A DNA stretch of 64,000 nucleotides from Adiantum capillus-veneris. Taxonomy: Eukaryota; Streptophyta; Polypodiopsida; Polypodiales; Pteridaceae. The stretch is from positions 69,321,370-69,385,369 of the forward strand of contig CM043952.1 of assembly GCA_014529385.2 (NCBI GenBank). Direction: 5' to 3'. How positions within the stretch are numbered: position 1 is the stretch's first letter; each line of letters begins with the position of its first letter. A program made the position numbers and the translations under genes. Shown in pieces: positions 55,146-64,000 of the stretch. The notes below the pieces were generated by a model, which saw nothing but the letters and a program-made list of their open reading frames with translations, made no database searches and was not told where the DNA came from.

Positions 55146-56093
55146 TTAACCGTTGGCCCGTAGGCTAGACCACCATTGCCTGTCGGACTTCTGAAAGTGC
55201 ATAGCTACATGGCATAGCTTAGAGGACTCCATGAAGCCCTCATCTCCAAACACCGCATCGAACTGTTGGATAAAGGCCAAGATTTTGTCCGTAGCACCAA
55301 AGGTGGCATTGTAGATAAGGAAAGAGATGCTCTTCCCTCCCTCTTTGAACTTTTTGAGCTTGGACGAACTCTTCCACGTGGCATAGGATTTCCTATGGCC
55401 TCTTCTTTTTGATGGTTCAAAGGTCACCATCACTTTCTTTAGAAGGTGAAGAATTTGAGTAAGATGGAGAAGAGGGTGACCTCTTTCTCGCCTTTTTCTT
55501 GCCTTAATCTTGTTTGTCTTCCCCATCACTTTCATAAGAGGAAGAGGATGAAGAAGATGGAGAAGAGGGTGTCCTGTTTCTCGCCTTTTTCTTCTCTTGC
55601 GTTTTGTCATCCCTGTTTGAATTATGTTGTGGAGAAGCATGCGATGGTCTTCTCCGTTTTGGAGGTGATGGAGAGCGTTTAGCCCACCGTCTTCGTGGAG
55701 CCATCTCCATCGAGATGGCAAGAGACTCACCTCTTTCTCGTTCCCTCGGTGGAGGCTCTTGAATTCTCCTTTGGGAAGGAGACGCATCATCAAGAAGCAA
55801 ATTTTTGAGCCTTCGTAAGGATTCTCTTCTTCTTCCCGAATCGAAGAGAGGCCTCTTTTGGAAGTCTCGCAAGGAGGCTTCCTAGGTGCTCTCTCATCAT
55901 GGTGGGGAGCTTGGAGAATCCCATGAGCACGAAGCTGCCGTTGCACTTCACTTTGGAGGGATCGATTGCCCATGGCTTGTTGAAGCCTGGAAACAAGATA
56001 GCTAACAAGCATAGGGGCATCATTAGTAGCGTGCTCATTAGCAAAATCAAAGTTATCAACATTAATTTCACTCTCTTTACTATTGTTAGCCAT
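55146..56093 (-). pseudogene. Gypsy B2 Gag N-terminal half
   Basis: From ATG 56093 (MANNSKES) 315 residues run open, though the middle (Arg/Lys/His-rich) seems frameshifted relative to an alternative frame in 55504-55872. It ends with the conserved 'ATFGATDKILAFIQQFDAVFG' and 'QWWSSL'. Homologous to Gypsy B1 at 23179. Confidence 0.8.
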
Positions 56094-56474
56094 TCTAACA
56101 ACTTTTAGGTGTAAAATTTTTAGGTGTACTTTGGCACTTCAAGCCCTAGTTGCTACTCCTCTTTACCCCTTTAGAAAAAGCACTCAAGCTATTGTACCCG
56201 TGGCTCGAATACCATTAATTGCAAGGAATAGAAGAGAGTGTCGTTCAACACCAAAATAGCACCAGCTCCTGTCAAGCTTCTAATAGCTCAATAGTGGTTG
56301 CCATAGGCAAGCCCCATAGGACTCCAGTATTAAGACCATAGTTCTCGACGGTGATGCATAAGGGCAGGCACATTGCAAGGCTGAAAAATCCTTATTCTAC
56401 TTAGTCACATGCAATTAATAATACCAACCATTTATAGCTAGCTTGAGGACCTCCCTTCTTGAGCAAGAAAAGAG

Positions 56475-56495
56475 AAACCTTGTGCTGTGATACCA
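56475..56495 (-). other. Gypsy B2 primer-binding site
   Basis: Minus-strand TGGTATCACAGCAC begins one base inside the LTR end. It is close to the initiator tRNA-Met site TGGTATCAGAGC with one mismatch in 12. Confidence 0.7.
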
Positions 56496-56496
56496 A

Positions 56497-57693
56497 TGTA
56501 ACATTTAATGGTCTAGTAACTTGCGTGTAGCAGAAAATAGCATGAACATAGTGAGCATTTCATTAGAATAGATTCCTAATGAGAATAACAAGAGTGCTTG
56601 GGTGGAGGGAGCAACAAAAAGCATAACACCTAGTTAGATAGCATGAAAAATACTTCAAAAGACAGAGAAATTAAGCAATTGACAACAGTTGAGGATCGGA
56701 TTTGCATGGAGCCGGGTCCCCCCTCCAAAAGGCTTTGTATTATGGTTTCTCCCATGAAGAGAGACATTTTACAATACAATTCTTTGTGTTCCTTCAATAC
56801 TAGCTAGTGTATTGAAATGGAAACTTAAAGCACTAAGCAAAACACTTATCAAACACAACATCAATTCCCTCACGTTCTCAGACAGAAGACCTCACACACC
56901 TTCGAAGATGGTGAGAGCTAGCGGTGTATGAGAGTAGATTGAGAGGAAGAAGGAGTAGTCTTACGAGAAAGATGTACATCTCCTCACATAATCACTCATA
57001 TTATCATAGCTTAGCTTAGCAATAAGAATGGTAGAGGAGATGAGCATGCATTGAAGCTTGGCTCTTGGTTGTATTTGCATCACAAAGCCAAGAGTTGTTG
57101 ATGTAGGCCTCCGTTCTCACAAGCTTGGAGTAGGTGATAAGCTTTTCATTAAAGCTTGAGAAGAGAGAGAGAGAGAGTCTTCTTACTCTACACATGAGCT
57201 TGTGTAAGTGTGTGTGGATAATTGCCTTTAAAAAATCACTCCCCCCTCTCTCTCTTGGTCGACCCCTCTTGCTATTTGCTCTTCCTAGCACCTCATTGGA
57301 CCTCCCTAGGCTTAGCCAATAGGATTTCAGGAGCATAAGTGATAGCCTTCTGACATGTGTCCCCCTTTCCCCTTTTGTGAGAGCTTTAGGTAATTAATTA
57401 ATTCAACTAAACTCTCATTGGACCCCTTTGCCTCCTGGACAATAGGAATCAGGCAAGCCATTGGGCTGCTGAATGCTCATTGGACCCCTTGGGAGACTGT
57501 CCAATAGTCTTTTAGAGAGCTTAATTCCTATTGGTTCTTTTATTAAGTGTTTTTAAATTAATTAAACTAGATTTATTCTAGATTAATTCTCATTGTTCCA
57601 CCTCCATGGCCATCCAATAGGATTTGAGTACACCTTGTGGGCATCTGGTCTAGGGAGCTGATATGTGTCCCTCTTTCTCTTTGTGTGAAGGGA

Positions 57694-57730
<37 letters not shown>

Positions 57731-57735
57731 AGTTT
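56497..57735 (-). repeat. Gypsy B2 5' LTR
   Basis: The inner end (TGTAACATTTAATGG on plus) abuts the primer-binding site. It aligns with 50045-51235 over ~1.1 kb with scattered substitutions. It has a short (GA)n at 57164-57177 and (GT)n at 57697-57728. The outer end is not certain. Confidence 0.8.
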
Positions 57736-58550
57736 CTCTCTCATCCCCTACTTCTTGGGCTCACCCCCTCCTTTGTAGGACTTTGAAAAACTTTTTGGGA
57801 CACACACAAAGCATCCAATTTCCTAAGCTTTTGAGCATTGGACACAACCTTTGAATTTTGGAACCTTAGCATTTTGGAAGTCTTAATGGGCTGAACCTTA
57901 GGGTCTTTGAAGCCCATTGTTGCACATTGCTCTTTTCCATATGCCCCCCCCCTTTGGATCCCTATTTTCCCTCCTTTGGATCCCTACTGTGGCTGGTCTG
58001 CCAGTGATACCAGGTTAGCCGCACTGCCCTCTAGCCCGGCCTGAGAGTTAAAGTTCCAGTTTTTGAAATTCAAACCGCAAGAATAAGCCACATTTAGGAA
58101 CATGTGGTAACAAAAATAAAAAAATGTTTGGTTTCTCTTATTACTTCCACCACCAATTCCCCCTTCCTTGCTCGCGGGCATGCAATAGGCTGCTGCGTTT
58201 TCCCTTTTAAACCACCGTCTCTCTATCTCTTACCCTGATTCACTACCATCTAGCCAATAAAACAAGCCTAGATTGTTCTTTTCCATTGGTGGCTACCATG
58301 CATGAACTAGAGTCAGTCTCTCTCTTGCATTATTTATACACACACACCTTCACATTTTTTTAAAATTTCCTCTATCTCTTACCTCTCTCTCAGCCATACT
58401 CCAATGGTGGGCTGCCATACCTCACCCCTCCCTGTTCCATCTCGTCCACACTCCCTCGACCTCACTCTCCCCTCTTGTTTTCTTCCCACCGGCAGGCCGC
58501 GTTCCCTCACTATCTCCCCTCTTGTTTTCCTCCCACAGGCAGGCCGCGTT
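57736..58550. other. Unassigned DNA
   Basis: No ORF of note. Pyrimidine-rich, with short CT and CA tracts. Confidence 0.4.
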
Positions 58551-58653
58551 CCCTCTCTCTCTCTCTCTCTCTCACTATCTTCCCCCCCTCTCAATCACAC
58601 ACACTCTCTCTCTCTCTCTCTCTTCCCCTCGGTGTAGGAACCCGCCATGCAGC

Positions 58654-58740
<87 letters not shown>

Positions 58741-58796
58741 GGCCTGTGCAGGTGCAACATCATTGAGAGTACTCTCTCTCTCTCTCTCTAAATACA

Positions 58797-58852
<56 letters not shown>

Positions 58853-58854
58853 CC
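58551..58854. repeat. (CT)n and (CA)n microsatellite cluster
   Basis: CT tracts at ~58551-58573 and ~58604-58622, a long one at 58660-58737, a short one at 58771-58789, then (CA)n at 58795-58849. The last is followed by a degenerate CA-rich stretch to ~59210. Confidence 0.95.
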
Positions 58855-60559
58855 CCCTCCCATCTCTCCCCAGCGCCTCCCTCTCTCACTCTCGTTCTCT
58901 CGCTCTGTTTCCCTGTGCACAGTAAGCACGTAAGAAAAATGTATATTTATATATATATATTTTATTAAAATTAACCCTCCTCTCTCTTGTTCCCACACAC
59001 CACACCCTCTTCCTGTGCATATACGCACACATGTACCTACACATATGCACGCACACACAAGACATAAACACATACTCACACTCACGCACTCACATATATA
59101 CACACACCTAAACAAACTCACGCATAGATGCACTCACGAGCACCGACATGCATAAACGCACTCACACATATACACACACATGGACACATGCACACATATA
59201 TGCACCCACCGCAAAGAAGGGCGAAGGAAAATACGACATCGACACCATCGGTAAAGACGACTAGCTCGCGCGCCGCCGACACCAAAACAAAAGTGGCGCC
59301 GAAGGCAGGCCCGGCCGGCACCGAGAGGAATTAACACATAGCATCTCGGCTTCTCACAACAAATACCAATTCCGGCAGCCTTAAACCTCACACCGACCAC
59401 CCGAACCATCACCAAAAACCCTTGTAAATGCCTTGAACTCCACTCTTCCCTAATAACCTGCTAGTGGATTGTAAAAAAACCTCTCCCCACCCCACTGTTT
59501 CCTCTCTCTCTATCTCTAGCTTCTCTCCCTCTCTATCTCTCTTTCTAGAGAGGCATCTAGACCTTCTACAACGACTAATGGATATTTGCAAGGACCATTG
59601 GGTAAGGACCACCTCTCAAGCCTATATAAAGAGGTCTCCGCTAAGCACAAAAGGAGGCACAAGTGAAAGAGGAACACATTAGCTCCATGCACTCTACATT
59701 TCAAGCACCACTAAGCACATAATGCACCCCCCAAGCTAGAGAGCTCATGGAATCATGTTTGATTGCAAGCTTGGGAATTTTAGCATTGGCAACATCCCCA
59801 TCTTCCCCATTCTCGACTGCACCATGGTTGAGCTACTAGTCACGCCCACTCCATGCACATAAGGTAGTCACTACTGCCCCGTAAGGCAACATGAGCACGC
59901 TAGGATTGAATGAATCAACACCATGCTACCTTGGGCCGCTCTGGATGTTGGTGATTGACGTCATCGGTGGCTACATCGTCTTGATGTTTTTCCTCAACTA
60001 ACCTCCTGCTAACACCAACTTTGCCATGCACCATATGGCACTCACATTTCATCATGCATCCCTAGTGCCAACAGCCAGGTTTGTAATTGTGAAGACCACC
60101 ATTTATAAGTATCATCATCGCCAATAAAAGGGTGCTATGTTGTCTTGATCTTTGGGGTTCATTCTCTATTCTCCTTAGTTTTGTTTTTCCACATTCGTGG
60201 GATGTTTTGTCTCATGTATATCACTTTGCTTGTGCTCCATCACGTGCGGCCTCTCCAATTAGTCAGTATGCTCCATTCCAACCTTGTCACGTACCTCTCT
60301 CGTACACACACTCCTAAATGTTGACTAGGCATTTTTTACATGTGGACGTTTGCTGTATCACCACTTCATGCTGGTTACCTAGAGGGCATCTCACTTTTGC
60401 TACCCTAGGTCATGCATGTCTGCGTCCTAGCCGCACTTATGCTAGGTGGTGCCCCTCTCTACCTATAGGATTACTCCTACTTTGAGAGGATGCTTGGGGA
60501 TGTTCAAGCTATGTGTGGTGTAGAGGCCACCGCATATGGCATGTCATTTCCGGCCATCA
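58855..60559 (+). repeat. Region ending as the 5' LTR of element E
   Basis: It ends at 60559 with '...cggccatca', parallel to the Gypsy A LTR end '...cccgccatca', and shows 'gtagaggccaccg' near the end as in Gypsy A ('acagaggccaccc'). TATATAAAGAGG is at 59623. The outer LTR end cannot be set because the second LTR is not found. Confidence 0.5.
59623..59630 (+). promoter_or_regulatory. TATA box of element E LTR
   Basis: TATATAAA, ~930 bases before the LTR end. Motif and position only. Confidence 0.45.
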
Positions 60560-61425
60560 TTTTTCTTGGTGCCCCCACCGAGGATCCTTTCATGAAACCC
60601 TCCAGTTTACAAGATTGAAACGCCTAAAATTTTGTGGCTGGATGAATGGTTAGTAGGGTTTTCTAACTGAACGACAGAAGAAGAAGAGCTCCAAGCACAA
60701 CTAGACAAACTCCGCATCTCCATCGAAGCTAGAGTGCTAGGCGTAATGGTAATCGATTTGCAGTGGGAGAGTCAACCAACACTCCAAACACAGTGGATAT
60801 ACATAGGCCGGGTGCCAAGAAGAAGAAGGAGAAAGTCGAGACCATGTTCGCAACCTACAACCAACCCGCAACAACAAGATGGAGGGAGCTCTGCACAATA
60901 GAGAATCAACACTATTCTACTTTGAGAATTGGGTAACTCAAGTCACCGAGGTAATTATCACCGTCAGTTTACAAGCCGCACCTCATGCTGCAACATAGAT
61001 AATGGAAGCACATGCTCACGCTCTTACTAGCGAGACTAGGGATCTACTGAGCTTGTTTCAGGAAAGAACACCACCCTCTCCCACAAGCTTGGACAGTGAC
61101 TAAGCACCTCTAAGCTTCACATGAATCAATACAACTTAAGGCAGATCACACATTCTGATACGAGTACGCTCAATCAATGTAATACTAGACTTGAAGGCTC
61201 ACTAACAACACGTCATCGACACCATGATGGGTGGGGAGTGCTTCTTTGAGATTGTGGCATCAGATCAGCCATTTGTCTTACCTTTGGTACAAGGCAATGT
61301 ACCGTTTGAGATTTTAATCTATGTTCTAGTGTAAAAAAGCGTATACACACCTCCTTGTAAAGAAAAAAAAAACTTTTGATTGCAAGCTAAGCAGTGTGTC
61401 TTTCTAGCTCTCTCTCCCAGTAATC
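60560..61425 (+). other. Element E primer-binding site and broken pre-gag region
   Basis: TGGTGCCCCCACCGAGG at 60568 matches the Gypsy A primer-binding site. From 60641 the coding trace (DEW, then EEEEL, then I-EARVLGV) resembles the pre-gag ORF of Gypsy A, but with early stops. No readable gene. Confidence 0.6.
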
Positions 61426-62175
61426 ATGGCAAGTGTAGCATTTCCAACATTTAAAGGAAAGAAGGGGGAGGATTTGGTAACAGATTTCCTAGATGACTTT
61501 GAAGTAGCATGTGTAGTAAGCAACAAAGATACAGATGAATCGTGGGTTAGAATCGTTAAGCATCTCATGAAGCTAGAAGCTAGGTCATGGTACAACGCAC
61601 TTCCACAAGCAACTAAGGATGACTGGGAGCCCTTACAAGCTGCTTTTAAGAGGCGCTTTTGGGGAGGTACCACTTCAGAGAAGCTGTGGGACAAGTTGAG
61701 AGACTTGAAGCAGGAGGGTCTTTTAGAATATGCCACCATGAGTCCAAATTTGTGGATTTGTGGGAACACTGGGTTGAGTCACTGGCAAGAGGCGAAGCTG
61801 CACCCGATTTCCTAAAAAAGGACCGGTTCACGCATGGCTTGTGGCCGCTTCTCAAGGAGAAGGTGAAGGGTAGATTCCCGGCTCGCCTTAAGGACATGAA
61901 GCTATGGATGAAAGCCAAAGAAACCGAGTCAACAAAAGTAGGAACATCGCGTCAACCAACAACCACAACAACCACCATTCCTCCACCACCATCGGCTCCT
62001 GGGATAAGAGATGACCAACAAGATATGTTTGCGCATATTACTGACCAACTGTAGAATTTGTCTGTCTACTTGATACAGCAAGGAAGGAATCAAGAAAGAG
62101 ATCAAGATCCGAGAAGAGCATGACGAAAAAACAAGGAGTATCACTACTACAATTGCGGAGAAGATGGTCACGGTA
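61426..62175 (+). pseudogene. Element E Gag, frameshifted
   Basis: ATG 61426 (MASVAFPTFKGKKGEDLV). First part: 'LKLEARSWYNALPQ' and 'WEPLQAAFKRRFWGG', as in Gypsy A Gag. A shift near 61735 moves the frame to 61659-62054 ('FVDLWEHWVESLARGE', 'FTHGLWPLLKEKVKGRF'). A TAG at 62052-62054 and more stops follow before the zinc knuckle YNCGEDGHGMYYCP near 62148-62190. It is a close relative of, but distinct from, Gypsy A. Confidence 0.8.
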
Positions 62176-62708
62176 TGTACTACTGTCCCGAACGGCGACA
62201 AAACTATAATAGAGGAGGTAGGAGGAACCAACTGTCACCCCCTAGAGAGAGAACACCCCCACCCCAAGCACCAGCCCCACCAACACAAATTCTACGTCCA
62301 CCCCAGGCACCACCACATGCACCCATTCCACCTCTTCCATCGGCACCACCACCACCTAATCGCCCTGTAAACATCATAAGGCTAGAAGAGAAAGGAAAGG
62401 CCGTAGTAGTGGATCAACCCAGAGTAAAGGAGAGGGATAAGGGTAAGGAGAAGGTAACCTTTGTAGAACCATTTGAAGCCATGACTGTAAAGAGAGCTAG
62501 GAGGGAGAAAGCTACACAATCTGATGATTAGAGAAGCATGAAAGGAGAGACTAGCAAGAGGCTATCAACGCCACGACCGAAATTAGGCATCACAGACTTC
62601 CAATTAGGGGAAAGTTCTAGGCCCTATGATCTAACATTGGATGTGGTAGAGCAAGGACCAAAGATTACATGGCCGCAGCTGCTACATCTCGCACCAAAGG
62701 TAAGACGG
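62175..62708 (+). pseudogene. Element E Gag tail and start of the protease region
   Basis: A Pro-rich segment (PPPQAPAPPTQILRPP...) and Lys/Arg-rich tail end at TAG 62529-62531. The same frame then continues to 'DLTLDVVEQGPKITWPQLL', matching Gypsy A at ~17206-17290, and stops at 62711. The similarity to Gypsy A ends at about 62708. Confidence 0.7.
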
Positions 62709-64000
62709 TGATGGGGACTTTTCACAAGCCAAGCTCCCATACCCCTCTTCTCTCGTCCCCACCCCATGAAAACCCCCTCTTATGGAGGGAGTGATAAAAG
62801 GCATTGGAAAAAGTAAGAAAAAAATAAAGTATGATTATGCAAATATATAAGAAAGGTAAAATAGGCCACCTCATGCTTGCGGGGTAGCCCATCCCCACCT
62901 TGCCTCCTTTTTCTTCACTGTTGCCCCGCCGGGTGTCCCTTTTCCTCTCCTCCACTCAAAAGGTCAACCCCCTCTCTCTTCCCCTTGTCCTTTCTCCTTT
63001 CTCTCTCCCCTCAAGCTACCCCACCTCTCACCAATAATGCATTATAACTCCCCAATAATGCACCCTAACTCACATGCAACTTACCCTATCTTCCAAAATA
63101 GTATACCCCACCCCCTCTTTCTCTCTCCTATCATATCCCATGACCCAAATACCCCCCCCTCTCTCTAAAGGGCGCCATGTCTCTTGTCTTGTAGCTAAAT
63201 AACCTCCCCCACACTCACACACACTCAGTTTCAATGAAAAAGGTGTCCACAGACCCATCCCCACCCGGTGGTTACCTGATTTTTCTTGTGTTCACATACA
63301 TCTGCACACAGATTCACCTCTGAACACACTCCCCTCTCTCCCCTCTTGTAATTACTTTATTCTCCATGTCACCTCTCACTTTTTTTCATCAACCCATCTC
63401 TCTCTCTTAGTCTCTCTCTCATCAGACTGCTGTTCTGGCACATATACACACAGCCAGACAAGTGGGGCCCACAGTCACATGGCCTATGTAGATAATGATT
63501 TCTTCATTTCTAAATTCTAGAATTTCTCCCCCCTCCTCCCCTATATAAAGAGGGGTCACCATCACACTAAAAACACACACACCATCACCAAAGAGTACAC
63601 TATGCACTGTGTGTGCCTAGTGCACACACACACACCCACACCATCACCATCACCGCAGTCACCATGCTCGTCTTGAGCCTGACCTCTACACCCTTGGGCT
63701 ATGGAAGATGAAGGGCAACTAAATGAAGGATTATGGCCATAACCCTCGTGCAAGTCTTCGCCATCAACTCTCACCTATTCGCCATGTGCTCTACCACTCT
63801 CTCCGTTCTCATTCCCCTACCCTATGCTCCCCATTTCATCGCCTTATTCTCTAAATAAAGCTTGAGGTTTTGTGAGTATGTTTTCTTGCAATGTTTTGCC
63901 CATGTGAGGTGTGCAGAATCGCCACCTAGTCTTGTGTTTGGAGTGAGCTTGTGTATGTGTGAAGGGTGTGCGGATTCGCCATCCTTTTGTGGTGCCTAAG
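62709..64000 (+). other. LTR-like terminal region, no gene
   Basis: Begins TGATGGGGAC directly at the end of the element E similarity, has a TATATAAAGAGG box at 63543 and an AATAAA signal near 63855. This layout resembles an LTR (U3, TATA, R with polyadenylation signal). I found no second copy and it does not match the 5' LTR of element E beyond the TATA box. It could be another LTR retroelement that truncated E. Confidence 0.35.

Noticed and set aside
57950..58110. tRNA-like stretch ('tggtctgccagtgataccagg')
   Set aside because: No cloverleaf with T- and D-arm consensus could be formed.

Overview
This window reads as transposable-element-rich nuclear DNA from a plant. The evidence is an intact Ty1/copia polyprotein with a TGGTATCAGAGC primer-binding site (the initiator tRNA-Met type common in plants), several Ty3/gypsy elements, LINEs, and very abundant (GA)n/(CA)n microsatellites. 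I recognise no host protein gene, rRNA, tRNA or CRISPR array. A Penelope-like reverse transcriptase, a piggyBac-like element and a LINE with a vertebrate-L1-like ORF1 would be unusual for a typical angiosperm. They suggest a fern, lycophyte, bryophyte or conifer, but that is inference only.

Layout. (1) 1-13083: a Penelope-like element (PLE). The first copy (1-~4060) carries a long ORF and a broken RT with no visible GIY-YIG endonuclease. The start of a second head-to-tail copy (5736-7659, continuing at 12892-13083) is interrupted by an intact Copia element (7660-12891, TSD TAACT). A piggyBac-like non-autonomous element with TTAA target duplications (4391-5735) sits between the copies. (2) 13206-20559: a complete LTR element (Gypsy A, TSD GGACC) with two nearly identical ~1.5 kb LTRs. 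It has gag and protease but no RT, RNase H or integrase, so it looks non-autonomous and recently mobilised. (3) 20560-23150: microsatellites and non-coding DNA. (4) 23179-27774: a decayed gypsy element on the plus strand (Gypsy B1). (5) 27776-33360: two further gypsy lineages on the minus strand, with D inserted into C. (6) 33995-37240: a ~50 bp minisatellite, a 145 bp tandem duplication, and copies of a repeat unit 'U' flanked by (GA)n/(CT)n, including a large palindrome.

(7) 37238-48500: two nearly identical LINEs (LINE1, LINE2) plus a third truncated relative, all minus strand. LINE1 and LINE2 are embedded in (GA)n arrays at the ends of two diverged U units, and the third abuts (GA)n at its 5' end, which suggests a microsatellite-targeting LINE. 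Its ORF1 and ORF2 lie in one frame separated by a single UAG, with no AUG at the start of ORF2. (8) 49150-49683: a fragment of a different LINE. (9) 50045-57735: a second copy of the B gypsy family on the minus strand, with LTRs (Gypsy B2). (10) 57736-62708: a microsatellite-rich stretch leading into the 5' LTR and gag of a relative of Gypsy A (element E), which stops abruptly and is followed by LTR-like DNA to the window end.

How the parts work together: the window is a nest of selfish elements. Only the Copia copy looks coding-competent throughout. Gypsy A would need enzymes supplied in trans. The LINE and PLE copies carry stops, deletions or frameshifts.
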